Source: UBA668 sp039796575
GTDB lineage: Bacteria; Actinomycetota; Acidimicrobiia; Acidimicrobiales; Ilumatobacteraceae
Direction of reading: 5' to 3'
DNA length: 20,189 bases
NCBI GenBank assembly: GCA_039796575.1
Contig: JBDKJP010000096.1
Span: 1 to 20,189 of the forward strand
A model generated the notes under the pieces. The model made no database searches and was not told the origin of the DNA. It saw only the letters and a program-made list of their open reading frames with translations. The position numbers and the translations under genes are program-made. Positions 7,124 to 14,796 of the stretch are shown one piece after another; position 1 is the stretch's first letter; each line of letters opens with the position of its first letter.

Positions 7124-8581
7124 ATGGAGCTCATCACCACCCCGCTCGACACCATCGCCCCCAAGGTGGCCGCCGCCCGTGCGGCGTTCGATGCCGGCAC
7201 CACCCGCCCCGCCGCCTGGCGCGTCGCCACGCTCGAGCGCATGCGCACGTTGCTCGAGGAGCGCGAGGGCCGCCTGCTCGACGCACTCGCCGCCGACTTC
7301 GGCAAGCCGCGCGCCGAGGCGTGGGCCACCGAGCTCGGCTTCACCATCGGCGACATCAACCACACCATCGCCCGCCTCCCGCTGTGGATGAAGCCCGAGC
7401 GCGTCGGTACGCCCGTGGCGTTCAAGCCGGGCAGCTCGTACATCGTGCGCGAGCCCGTCGGCGTGACGTGCGTGATCGCGCCGTGGAACTACCCGGTGCA
7501 GCTGTTGCTGGTGCCCATGGTCGCCGCCATCGCCGCGGGCAACGCCGTGGTGGCGAAGCCCAGCGAGTTGGCACCGCACACGTCGGCCGAGCTGGTGTCG
7601 CTCATCGACGACATGAACGACCCGGCGGTGGCCGTGGTGCAGGGCGGCGTGGCCGAGACCACCGAGCTGCTCGACCAGCGGTTCGACCACATCCTCTACA
7701 CCGGCAACAGCCGCGTGGCCCGCATCGTGATGCGCGCCGCGGCCGAGCACCTCACGCCCGTCACCCTCGAGCTCGGCGGCAAGAGCCCGGCCATCGTGAG
7801 CCGCAACGCCAACATCGACGTCGCCGGCAAGCGCATCGCGTGGGGCAAGTTCGTCAACGCCGGCCAGACCTGCATCGCGCCCGACTACGTGCTCGTCGAG
7901 CGGCCCGTGCACGACCAGCTGGTCGCGGCCATTGGCGCGGCCGTCACGTCGTTCTACGGCAACGACGTGCAGGCGAGCCCCGACTTCACCCGCATCGTCA
8001 ACGAGCCCCACTTCCACCGGCTCGAGAAGTTGCTGCACGACGGCACGGTCGCGGTCGGCGGCGAGAGCGATGCCGACACGCGCTACATCGCGCCGACGGT
8101 GCTCACCGGCATCACCAAGGACGACCCGGTGATGGGTGAGGAGATCTTCGGGCCCATCCTGCCGGTCATCGCCGTCGACTCGCTCGACGAGGCGATGGCA
8201 TTCGTGAACGAGGGCTCGGCGCAGGGCGACAAGCCGCTCGCGCTGTACACGTTCAGCGAGAGCGACAGCGAGAACGACCGCGTGCTCGCGACGTGCACCA
8301 GCGGTGGCGCGTGCGTGAACGGCACGCTGCTGCACATCAGCAACCCGAACCTGCCGTTCGGCGGCGTGGGTGAGAGCGGCATGGGCGCGTACCACGGCAA
8401 GTTCGGCTTCGACACGTTCAGCCACCAGCGCTCGGTGCATTCGCGCAGCACGAAGCTCGACCCCGCGTTGATGTACCCGCCGTACACGGCGAAGAAGGAG
8501 AAGCTGCTGCGCAAGGGCATGGTGATGCCCGACCCGCGCGACGTGGCGGCCAAGGCGCGGGGCTGGTTCCACCGCGACTGA
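7124..8581 (+). CDS. NAD(P)+-dependent aldehyde dehydrogenase, class-3-like
   Basis: A 485-residue aldehyde dehydrogenase that oxidises an aldehyde to the acid. The cofactor-binding phrases VIAPWNYPVQLLLVP (118-131) and GNAVVAKPSE (139-148) are present. The general base is Glu216 in LELGGKSP, and the catalytic nucleophile is Cys250 in NAGQTCIAPDY. The 34-residue spacing between these two and the short N-terminus fit the class 3 / AlkH / YwdH branch, which often acts on fatty or aromatic aldehydes. FGGVGESGMGAYHGKFGFDTFS near the C-terminus (in two pieces) is also typical of that branch. It converges on engB, with a shared hairpin between. The specific substrate is not determined. Confidence 0.95.
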   Translation: MELITTPLDTIAPKVAAARAAFDAGTTRPAAWRVATLERMRTLLEEREGRLLDALAADFGKPRAEAWATELGFTIGDINHTIARLPLWMKPERVGTPVAFKPGSSYIVREPVGVTCVIAPWNYPVQLLLVPMVAAIAAGNAVVAKPSELAPHTSAELVSLIDDMNDPAVAVVQGGVAETTELLDQRFDHILYTGNSRVARIVMRAAAEHLTPVTLELGGKSPAIVSRNANIDVAGKRIAWGKFVNAGQTCIAPDYVLVERPVHDQLVAAIGAAVTSFYGNDVQASPDFTRIVNEPHFHRLEKLLHDGTVAVGGESDADTRYIAPTVLTGITKDDPVMGEEIFGPILPVIAVDSLDEAMAFVNEGSAQGDKPLALYTFSESDSENDRVLATCTSGGACVNGTLLHISNPNLPFGGVGESGMGAYHGKFGFDTFSHQRSVHSRSTKLDPALMYPPYTAKKEKLLRKGMVMPDPRDVAAKARGWFHRD

Positions 8582-8584
8582 CCC

Positions 8585-8606
8585 GCTGCAGGGTCAGCCC
8601 TGCAGC
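8585..8606. terminator. Bidirectional hairpin between aldehyde dehydrogenase and engB
   Basis: Perfect 9-bp arms, GCTGCAGGG (8585-8593) and CCCTGCAGC (8598-8606), surround a TCAG loop that holds the engB stop codon. It starts four bases after the aldehyde dehydrogenase stop. It has no T-run, but it sits exactly between convergent genes. Confidence 0.65.
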
Positions 8607-9184
8607 ATCATCATCACGTGCTTGGCGAGCTCCTCGATGCCCGTCCCCTTCGACGCGCTCACCCACATCACGTCGCCCGGGTCGAGCTCGGCGCCCTTGG
8701 CGAGCTCCTTCTTGCGCGTCGCGAGCTTGCTCGGCTTCACCTTGTCGAGCTTCGTGGCCACCACGGTGTGCGGCACCGAGTTCTCACGCAACCAGATCAG
8801 CATCTGCACGTCGAGCTTGGTCGGCCCGATCTCGCCGTCGACGAGCACGAAGACGAGCTCGAGCTCTTCACGGTCGAGCAGGTAGTCCTCGATCATCCGC
8901 TGCCAGCCGGCCTTCTCGCGGCCCGGCACCTTCGCGTAGCCGTAGCCGGGCAGGTCGACCACCGACGCGCCGTTCGGCAACGCGAACATGTTCAGCAGCT
9001 GCGTGCGGCCCGGGGTGTTCGACACCTTGGCGAGCTGCTTGCGGTTGGCGAGCGCGTTGATGAGCGACGACTTGCCGACGTTGCTGCGCCCGACGAACGC
9101 GACCTCGCCCGACGAGGTGGGCAGGTCGCGGTGGCGCTTGGCCGAGGTGACGAACGAGAGTTGCAGCGGCATGTCACCGGCCAT
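8594..9184 (-). CDS. engB: Ribosome biogenesis GTP-binding protein EngB (YsxC/YihA)
   Basis: A 196-residue small GTPase required for assembly of the large ribosomal subunit. All G motifs are visible: G1 GRSNVGKSS (32-40), G2 Thr in NTPGRTQ (57-62), G3 DLPG (77-80) within VVDLPGYGYAKVP, G4 TKLD (144-147) and G5 SAS (176-178). The YGYA after G3 is diagnostic of this family. Length is normal. The ATG at 9184 directly abuts AGG, whereas an in-frame ATG at 9172 (MPLQLSF) has AGGA about eleven bases upstream and matches the usual start of the fold, so the second may be the true start. The 3' end lies in the shared hairpin. Confidence 0.96.
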   Translation of the reverse strand: MAGDMPLQLSFVTSAKRHRDLPTSSGEVAFVGRSNVGKSSLINALANRKQLAKVSNTPGRTQLLNMFALPNGASVVDLPGYGYAKVPGREKAGWQRMIEDYLLDREELELVFVLVDGEIGPTKLDVQMLIWLRENSVPHTVVATKLDKVKPSKLATRKKELAKGAELDPGDVMWVSASKGTGIEELAKHVMMMLQG

Positions 9185-9213
9185 CCTGCCAGCGCCACCG
9201 TGCCACCGTGCGC

Positions 9214-9263
9214 CTTCTGGGCGTGAATCGTCCCGTTTCGGCTTCTGGGCGTGACCCGTCCCG
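9214..9263. repeat. Imperfect direct repeat, period 28, in the engB-apbE intergenic region
   Basis: Two 22-base units at 9214-9235 and 9242-9263 match at 20 positions (CTTCTGGGCGTGA..CGTCCCG). They lie in the engB upstream region. Their role is unknown; a paired protein-binding site or a dispersed intergenic repeat are both possible. Confidence 0.7.
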
Positions 9264-9275
9264 GAAACCGGGACG
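9257..9275 (-). terminator. Hairpin terminator after apbE
   Basis: CGTCCCGG (9257-9264), an AAA loop and CCGGGACG (9268-9275) form a perfect 8-bp stem. It starts 24 bases beyond the apbE stop on the minus strand and ends the flavinylation operon. No T-run follows, and it overlaps the second direct-repeat unit. Confidence 0.6.
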
Positions 9276-9298
9276 CTGCGCTCCCAGATCGACGAGGC

Positions 9299-10066
9299 TC
9301 AGTGGACGAGGAAGGCCTCGAACCGGTCGGTGGTGAACACCTCGTCGGCGTGGGTGATGGCGCAGGCGCCGTACTCGGGGAAACGGGCCAGCCAGGCCAG
9401 GCCCTCGACGCCCATCACGTAGATGGTGGTGGCGAACGCATCGGCCTCGGCCAGCGACGGGCCGACCACGGTGACGCTCGCGAGGTCGGTGACGGGCAGG
9501 CCGTCACGTGGGTCGACGATGTGCGCGCCACGCTCGTAGCTGCCCGACGTGGCCACGCCGAGCGGCTCGTCGCCGGCGAGCACGAACGCGAGGCCCTCGC
9601 GATCGTCGGGGTTGCGCACGCCGACACGCCACACGCCACCGTCGTGGTTGCGACCGCCGACCGCGATGTCACCGCCGGCGTTGATGCAGTAGTCGTGGAT
9701 GCCGCGCTCGACGAGCAGGTCGCGGGCACGCTCGACCGACCAGCCCTTCACGTAGCCGCACGGATCGAAGCGCGTGCCGTTCGGCGACGGCAGGTTCCAC
9801 ACGTCGAACACGCCGTCGGTCTCGGCGATGAGGCGTTCGCAGCGGTCGAGCACCTCGAGCACGTCATCGGTGAGTGCCGGATCGCCGGGGCCGATCTCAC
9901 CCCGCCCGATGCGGCTGATGGGACTGTGCTCCTTGTACGGGCTGAACACCTCGTCGACCTCGCGGAACCACGCGACCAGCTCGTCGATGACGGCGTGGTC
10001 GTGCGAGTCGACGATGTCGATGCTGATGGACGTGCCCATCACCGCTTCGACGTGGTGCAGCGCCAT
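9299..10066 (-). CDS. apbE: FAD:protein FMN transferase (ApbE family)
   Basis: A 255-residue flavin transferase that attaches FMN from FAD to a Thr or Ser of a target protein; the adjacent FMN-binding protein is the evident target. Family motifs are present in order: MGTSISIDI (10-18), FSPYKEHSPISRI (41-53), DPCGYVKGWSVERA (101-114), INAGGDIAVGG (128-138), ATSGSYERGAHIVDPR (172-187) and EADAFATTIYVMG (207-219), the last including metal-binding Asp and Thr. It is shorter than usual for the family and starts directly with the domain. There is no signal peptide or lipobox, although many family members act outside the membrane. The ATG at 10066 is five bases after the stop of the FMN-binding gene, so translation is probably coupled. 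Confidence 0.93.
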   Translation of the reverse strand: MALHHVEAVMGTSISIDIVDSHDHAVIDELVAWFREVDEVFSPYKEHSPISRIGRGEIGPGDPALTDDVLEVLDRCERLIAETDGVFDVWNLPSPNGTRFDPCGYVKGWSVERARDLLVERGIHDYCINAGGDIAVGGRNHDGGVWRVGVRNPDDREGLAFVLAGDEPLGVATSGSYERGAHIVDPRDGLPVTDLASVTVVGPSLAEADAFATTIYVMGVEGLAWLARFPEYGACAITHADEVFTTDRFEAFLVH

Positions 10067-10071
10067 GACGA

Positions 10072-10947
10072 TCAGCCGGCGATGCCCGACGCAGCCTTCG
10101 CCGCGTCGATGGCCGACTGGAGCGAGGCCTTGTAGCTGTTCGAGGTGTAGGTGGCGCCCGAGACGGTGTTCACGTCGGCGCTCTGGTTGCTGATGGCCTC
10201 GGAGATCAGGGTGGGCAGCGACCGCTGGTTGATGCGCACGCTCTTGTTGTCGCCGTCGGGGTACTGGAGGATCTGCACGTCGACGAGCTGGCCGCCGCTG
10301 TACACGGCCTGCACCTGCACCACGCCCCAGCGGTTCGAGTCGGCGGCGCCGACGTAGGTGCCGTCGAGGATGGTGGCGGGAGCGGCGGCCACGGTGACGG
10401 TGGTGGTGGGCTCGGCCGAGGTGAGGGTGTCGCCGGCCGTCGTGGTGACGGCCTCCGAGGTCGCGGTCGCGGCGGTGGTGGCCGTGGGTGCCACCGTGGC
10501 GAGCGTGCCACCGGTGAGCACCACCGAGTCGGTGGTGCCGGTGTCCTGGCCGGCGAACATCGCCGTCAGGCCGGCGGTGGTGGCCACGCTGAGAGCGAGC
10601 GCCCCCACCTTGCTGGCGCGGGCCGGCTTCGCACGGCGGCCGGGGTTCGCCGCGGTGCGCACCGTGGGGCCGCCCTGCTTCGCGGCGCGGGCAGCGGCGG
10701 CGCGGGCGGCGGCCGCTTCGAGCTTCGCCGCCTGCTCGGCGCTGACGCTCGTCGGCGCAGCAGCCGTCGAGGCTGCCGGGGCTGCCGCGGCGGGGGCCGA
10801 GGGGCGGGCCGTGCCCGGCTTCGGCGGGGGGAGCGCCGAGCCGGTGCGGTTCCGGGCGTTCATCGCCTGCAGGCGCTTCGCCACCAGCGGGTCGATCGGC
10901 GGACGGGGGTTCGCCGGCTTCTGGTTCGAGGGCTTCTGGTTCGACAT
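10072..10947 (-). CDS. Membrane-anchored FMN-binding domain protein
   Basis: A 291-residue electron carrier with covalently bound FMN. Residues 1-110 are Pro/Ala/Lys-rich and presumably cytoplasmic, with an Ala-rich helical stretch at 70-90. One membrane segment lies at about 113-132 (KVGALALSVATTAGLTAMFA). A Thr-rich linker (about 135-190) leads to an FMN-binding domain (194-290) beginning DGTYVGAADSNRWGVVQVQ. SGAT at 263-266 within VNTVSGATYTS is the ApbE modification site, with Thr266 as the likely FMN acceptor. The ATG at 10947 is chosen because it opens the polar N-terminus 20 bases after the upstream stop; the longer open frame runs through that upstream gene. No good ribosome binding site is seen. 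It is the middle gene of a three-gene redox operon. Confidence 0.9.
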   Translation of the reverse strand: MSNQKPSNQKPANPRPPIDPLVAKRLQAMNARNRTGSALPPPKPGTARPSAPAAAAPAASTAAAPTSVSAEQAAKLEAAAARAAAARAAKQGGPTVRTAANPGRRAKPARASKVGALALSVATTAGLTAMFAGQDTGTTDSVVLTGGTLATVAPTATTAATATSEAVTTTAGDTLTSAEPTTTVTVAAAPATILDGTYVGAADSNRWGVVQVQAVYSGGQLVDVQILQYPDGDNKSVRINQRSLPTLISEAISNQSADVNTVSGATYTSNSYKASLQSAIDAAKAASGIAG

Positions 10948-10967
10948 GGGGGGAGGTCGCTTTCGGG

Positions 10968-11516
10968 TCAGGCCGTGACGGGACGGCGGCGGCCCTGCGA
11001 GAGGCCGATGAGACGGATGGTGACGGGGTAGACGGCGAGGCCGACGAGCAGCGCCAGGCCTCGGGTGAACCACGAGACGGTGGCGTCCGAGCCCGACTGG
11101 AAGGCGTGGACCATGCTCAGCACGACCGCCGGGATGGAGATCAGGTGCACCACGTGCCAGGCCTTGCGGGGCAGGCGGCGGCGGATGCGGGCCATCGAGG
11201 GCACGACGACCAGGACGAACATCCAGGTGGCGACGACGCCCCACCCGATGGCCCAACCGGCCGTGCTGTTCGGCACGACCAGGTCGATGAGCCGCAGGCC
11301 GGTGTCGCTGTCGAGGAACGAGACCACGACGTGGATGCCGATGAAGGCGAGCGTGAGGCCGCCGAGATAGTTGTGCAGTGCGAGCCACCAGTTGGGCTTC
11401 AACCGGTTGCCGGTGCTGCGACTGGAGAAGAACAGGCCCCACACGAGCGAGGCCACGGCGAGCACCGCGGCGACGATGCCCGTCGCCCGAGTGAGGTACC
11501 ACCACCACGAAGTCAT
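10968..11516 (-). CDS. Ferric-reductase-like transmembrane haem protein
   Basis: A 182-residue integral membrane protein of the ferric reductase/cytochrome b type, with about five membrane segments (about 10-30, 44-68, 86-106, 117-138 and 148-170). Two His pairs spaced 14 and 13 residues apart are good axial haem ligands: His48 and His62, and His124 (or His121) and His137. Such proteins pass electrons across the membrane to an outside acceptor. Here the acceptor would be the covalent-FMN protein encoded 20 bases downstream, which is flavinylated by the third gene's product. There is no cytoplasmic flavin/NAD domain, so the electron donor is not known. The start at 11516 lacks a clear ribosome binding site. 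Confidence 0.87.
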   Translation of the reverse strand: MTSWWWYLTRATGIVAAVLAVASLVWGLFFSSRSTGNRLKPNWWLALHNYLGGLTLAFIGIHVVVSFLDSDTGLRLIDLVVPNSTAGWAIGWGVVATWMFVLVVVPSMARIRRRLPRKAWHVVHLISIPAVVLSMVHAFQSGSDATVSWFTRGLALLVGLAVYPVTIRLIGLSQGRRRPVTA

Positions 11517-11575
11517 GCAGATGATGATGGGGCACCAGCGTTGGACCCGGGTCGCGGGAAGGTGAGAGTTCCGTG

Positions 11576-11591
11576 AGAGCCCGAAGGCCCT
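11576..11591 (-). terminator. UUCG-loop hairpin after the E1 gene
   Basis: In minus-strand RNA, AGGGCC, a UUCG tetraloop and GGCUCU form a 6-bp stem with one G-U pair, three bases beyond the E1 stop codon. A T-run is absent. It separates the E1 gene from the ferric-reductase-like operon. Confidence 0.55.
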
Positions 11592-11593
11592 GC

Positions 11594-13756
11594 TCAGCGG
11601 GTGAGCGACTCCGCCGCGGCCACCACTTCGTCCTCGCTGAGCAGCACCAACTTCGCCGCGTCACCCAGGGGGATGAAGCTGTCCTTGCTGGCGACCCGGC
11701 TCATCCGACCCGCATAGCCGGCGTCGACCAGCGCCGCCAGCACCCCTTCGGAGACGCCGCCGGACCGGCGGGTCTCGTCGACCACGAGCACGTTGCCGGT
11801 GGCGCGGGCCTCGCGGAGGATGTCGTCGATCGGCAGCGGGGAGATCCACCGCATGTCGACCACCCGCGAGTGCACGCCCTGCTGCTCGAGGCGGCGCGCT
11901 GCCCGCAGCGACAGGAACAGGCCATTGCCGAACGTGAGGATGGTGAGGTCGTCGCCGTCGCCGTAGGTGCGGGCGCGGCCGATGGGCACGTGGGTGTGCG
12001 GGTCGGGTGCGGCGGCCCACAGCTTGTCGCCCGGCTCGAGCAGGTCGGCGGTGTGGTAGCGGGCGATGGGCTCGACGAACACGCTCACCGTGCCGTCGAC
12101 GTGGGCGGCGGCCACCAACGTGCGCAGCATCGCGGCGGCGTCGTCGGGCCGCGCCGGCACGGCCACCACCACGCCGGGGATGTCGCGCAGGACCGTGAGC
12201 GAGTCGTCGTTGTGGAAGTGACCGCCGAAGCCCTCCTGGTACCCGAGCCCGGCGATGCGCACGACCATGCCGTTCCGGTACTGGCCGTTGGAGAAGAACG
12301 ACAGCGTGGCGGCCTCGCCGCGCAGTTGGTCCTCGGCGTTGTGGAGGTAGGCGAGGTACTCGATCTCCGGCACCGGCAGGAACCCCGACACGGCGGCACC
12401 GAGCGCGAGCCCGAGGATGGAGGTCTCGTCGAGCAGCGTGTCGAACACGCGCGCCGCACCGGCCTGCCCGAGGAGGCCCTTGGTGACGCCGTACACGCCG
12501 CCCTTCGCGGCCACGTCCTCACCGAACAGCAGCATGTTCGGATGCTGCGTCAACAGGTCGGCGAGCGTGGCGTTGATGGCCTGCGCGAGGGTCATCTTCG
12601 GCGGCGGTTCGGCGGCGCCGGGCGTGGCCGCCGGACCACGACCGTGGAGCACCACGTTGGCCACGTCGTCGGGGCGGCGCGGGGCGAGCGGGGCCATCAC
12701 CTCGGTGGCGGTGGCGAGCTGCGGGCGCTGCGCGGCCTCCTCGGCGACGCCGTAGACGTGCGCGCGCAACTCGTCGTGACGCGCCAGCAACGTGTCGGGT
12801 GTGGCGCGCCCGCCGGCCACCAGTCGCGCCGCGGTGGCCACGATGGGGTCGCGCGCTGCGTCGGCGCGGATCTCGGCGGCGCTGCGGTAGGCGGCCTCGA
12901 CGTCGGTGCCGGCGTGGCCGCCGTAGCGCACGGTGCGCAGGTGCAGGAACGCCGGACGACGCTTGGTGCGCACCCAGTCGCCGAGCTCGCGGGTGAGCTC
13001 GAGCACGGCCAGCGGGTCGGTGCCGTCGACCGATTCGTAGCGAAGATGCGGACGTTGCCCGTAGGCCGACTGCACCCACCCGTCGGGCGTGCGCACGCTG
13101 ATGCCCAGCCCGTTGTCCTCGCACACGAACAGCAGCGGCAACGGCAGGCGTTGGTGCGCGCAGTGCAGCGCGGTGTTGACGGCGCCGGTGGACACGGAGT
13201 GGTTCGCCGAGGCGTCACCGAACGAGCACACGGCCAGCGCGTCGGGCGCCCACGGGCTCGGGAGCCCGAGCTTCGCGGCACGGCCGATGGCGAACGCCAC
13301 GCCCACCGCACGCGGCAGGTGCGACGCGATGGTGGAGGTCTGCGGGATGACCGCGAGGTCGTGGCGGCCGAACACCTTGTGACGGCCGCCGGCGATGGGC
13401 TCGTCGCTCGCGGCAACCACGCCGGCGAGGATGTCCTCCACGCCGTGCACGCCGGCGCGGGCGAGGTAGAACCCGCCGCTGCGGTAGTGCAGCAGTGCCG
13501 GGTCGTCGGCTCGCAGCCCCATGGCGACCGCCGCGTTGCTCTCGTGACCCGACGAACCGATGGTGTAGTAGCCCTTGCCCTTGCTGCGCAGCCAGCGGGC
13601 TGCGAGGTCGGTGTGGCGGCTGGCCACCTGCACGTCGAACAGGCGAACGAGGTCGGCCGCCTCGGCGTCGTCGAGCGGCGCGTGCGCCGCGGTGTCGATG
13701 GCGAGGATCCCGTCGACCAGTTGCTGTTCCAGCGGCGCGCGCTCGATGCCCGTCAC
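11594..13756 (-). CDS. Fused alpha/beta E1 component of a 2-oxoacid dehydrogenase complex
   Basis: A 720-residue thiamine-diphosphate enzyme joining E1-alpha and E1-beta in one chain; it would decarboxylate a 2-oxoacid, probably branched-chain or pyruvate-like. The alpha half (about 15-345) has YYTIGSSGHESNAAVAMGL (63-81), YRSGGFYLARAG and the thiamine-binding motif FGDASANH (179-186) through CEDN (212-215). After a Pro/Ala linker (about 370-387), the beta half has LLFGEDVAAKGGVYGVTKGL, FDTLLDETSILGLALGAA, PEIEYLAYLHNAEDQL and a C-terminal transketolase-like domain ending SKDSFIPLGDAAKLVLLSED. The GTG at 13756 is chosen because sequence further upstream overlaps the acetyltransferase gene. 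No E2 or E3 gene lies nearby, so the partners are encoded elsewhere. Confidence 0.9.
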   Translation of the reverse strand: MTGIERAPLEQQLVDGILAIDTAAHAPLDDAEAADLVRLFDVQVASRHTDLAARWLRSKGKGYYTIGSSGHESNAAVAMGLRADDPALLHYRSGGFYLARAGVHGVEDILAGVVAASDEPIAGGRHKVFGRHDLAVIPQTSTIASHLPRAVGVAFAIGRAAKLGLPSPWAPDALAVCSFGDASANHSVSTGAVNTALHCAHQRLPLPLLFVCEDNGLGISVRTPDGWVQSAYGQRPHLRYESVDGTDPLAVLELTRELGDWVRTKRRPAFLHLRTVRYGGHAGTDVEAAYRSAAEIRADAARDPIVATAARLVAGGRATPDTLLARHDELRAHVYGVAEEAAQRPQLATATEVMAPLAPRRPDDVANVVLHGRGPAATPGAAEPPPKMTLAQAINATLADLLTQHPNMLLFGEDVAAKGGVYGVTKGLLGQAGAARVFDTLLDETSILGLALGAAVSGFLPVPEIEYLAYLHNAEDQLRGEAATLSFFSNGQYRNGMVVRIAGLGYQEGFGGHFHNDDSLTVLRDIPGVVVAVPARPDDAAAMLRTLVAAAHVDGTVSVFVEPIARYHTADLLEPGDKLWAAAPDPHTHVPIGRARTYGDGDDLTILTFGNGLFLSLRAARRLEQQGVHSRVVDMRWISPLPIDDILREARATGNVLVVDETRRSGGVSEGVLAALVDAGYAGRMSRVASKDSFIPLGDAAKLVLLSEDEVVAAAESLTR

Positions 13757-13790
13757 GTTCGCCAGTGTGCCAGACCGGCCGGTCGCCCGT

Positions 13791-14282
13791 TCAGACGTCG
13801 ATGCGGTACCGCACGACCAGCGGGTCGCCGCTGCGCTGCACGACGGCGCGGTAGCGGTTGATGAGCGTGCGCATGCCGGTGTTCTCGCGCAGCACGTCGG
13901 CGATGATGCGCTGCACGCCGCGCTTGCGGGCGAGCGCCAGCAGCGCATCCATCAACCTCGTCCCCACCCCCATGCCCTGGTACTCGTCGATCACCGTGAT
14001 CGACAGCTCGGGCGGGCCGTCGTCGCCGGTCATCCACCGGGCCACGCCGATGGCCTTGCCCTCGGGATGGTCGGGCAGCATCACGGCCGCGTCGAACGCG
14101 ACGATGGCGGCGTTGCGGTACCCGTCGACGTCGGCGAGTCGCTCGCGCACGCTGTCGGGGAGCTCGCGGATGGCCGTGAAGAAGCGGAGGTGTCGCGACT
14201 CGGGCGACAACTCCTGGAATGCCTCGTCGAAGTACCGGTCGAAGTCGCCCGGCGCCGCTTCGCGAGTGATGATCGCGGGCAC
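13791..14282 (-). CDS. GNAT family N-acetyltransferase
   Basis: A 163-residue acetyltransferase from the GTG at 14282. The phrase LSPESRHLRFFTAI is typical of the group related to the GNAT domain of protein lysine acetyltransferases (Pat/AcuA-like). The acetyl-CoA loop is DEYQGMGVGTRLMDALLALA, followed by GVQRIIADVLRENTGM. The frame stays open to a GTG at 14390, which would add 36 residues including CDTCLAWH. That start lies inside the terminator hairpin of the preceding gene, and the extra codons have more A/T in third positions than the rest, so the shorter start is preferred. The substrate, small molecule or protein lysine, is unknown. The gene ends 34 bases before the E1 start. Confidence 0.83.
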   Translation of the reverse strand: MPAIITREAAPGDFDRYFDEAFQELSPESRHLRFFTAIRELPDSVRERLADVDGYRNAAIVAFDAAVMLPDHPEGKAIGVARWMTGDDGPPELSITVIDEYQGMGVGTRLMDALLALARKRGVQRIIADVLRENTGMRTLINRYRAVVQRSGDPLVVRYRIDV

Positions 14283-14382
14283 GTGATCGATGCGCCAATG
14301 ATGGCGTGCCGGCACCACCTGCGCCGTCGAATGCGACGTGTGCCACGCGAGGCAGGTGTCACACGGTGCACCGCCCGGACGC

Positions 14383-14415
14383 GGCAGCACCCCGGCTGAT
14401 GGCCGGGGTGCTGCC
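14383..14415 (-). terminator. Strong hairpin terminator after the MT0933-like gene
   Basis: Perfect 14-bp arms, GGCAGCACCCCGGC (14383-14396) and GCCGGGGTGCTGCC (14402-14415), surround a five-base loop. It starts 24 bases beyond the stop of the small gene on the minus strand. No T-run follows. Confidence 0.75.
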
Positions 14416-14438
14416 TGGTTCGTGTTGGGTTCTGGCGA

Positions 14439-14609
14439 TCAGTCGATCTTGTCGACGACGTCCTTGACGACGTCAGCGCCTTTCTCCACCTGGGCGTCCA
14501 CCGAATCCGGCGTCTTCGACTGCACGAGATCGGCAGCCTTGTCGACGCCGTCCTTGACGGCTTCCTTGTTGCCCCCGATGAGGCCCTTGATCTTGTCCGT
14601 GAAGCCCAT
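14439..14609 (-). CDS. MT0933-like small antitoxin-family protein
   Basis: A 56-residue Lys/Asp/Val-rich protein beginning MGFTDKIKGLIGGNKEAVKD and ending VVKDVVDKID. The amphipathic repeats of the pattern DK(A/I)..(L/V)..K, together with the length, match the MT0933-like antitoxin family (PF14013), which is common in actinobacteria. A near-perfect ribosome binding site (AAAGGAGGAG) lies about nine bases before the ATG, which suggests high expression. It has its own strong terminator. No toxin gene lies beside it, since the neighbours are a GNAT gene and a tRNA remnant. The antitoxin role is therefore only a family label here; a stress-related or DNA-associated role is equally possible. Confidence 0.82.
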   Translation of the reverse strand: MGFTDKIKGLIGGNKEAVKDGVDKAADLVQSKTPDSVDAQVEKGADVVKDVVDKID

Positions 14610-14796
14610 GAATGTGGCTCCTCCTTTCCCCCGGGGCGGCTGCAGTGCCGACGACAGGAGAAGGTTTGCACACCGTGCCGAGCGACGCCAGGGAGTTCAT
14701 GACGGGAGATTCACGACGCCACCAGGCCGGGAGACCGCACCGCTCGACACGGTGTGCTCGAGCATCGTGCGCGACGGAGCTTCGGAAAACCTTCGG
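14610..14796. other. Intergenic stretch upstream of the MT0933-like gene
   Basis: No gene is seen. The part next to 14610 is the leader and ribosome binding site of the small gene. A 10-base direct repeat CTTCGGAAAA (14780-14789 and 14791-14800) sits at the T-run of the tRNA terminator. A promoter for the small gene must lie here but is not clear. Confidence 0.5.

Noticed and set aside
6181..8139. Long plus-strand open frame overlapping the GNAT and aldehyde dehydrogenase genes
   Set aside because: It runs out of frame across two well-supported genes and has an Arg-rich, motif-free translation.
9185..9298. Riboswitch in front of engB
   Set aside because: Only a direct repeat and the apbE terminator hairpin are visible; no conserved riboswitch core is recognised.
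11573..13861. Long plus-strand open frame opposite the E1 gene
   Set aside because: The minus strand encodes an unmistakable E1 enzyme with its motifs in order; the plus frame is a mirror of GC-rich codons.
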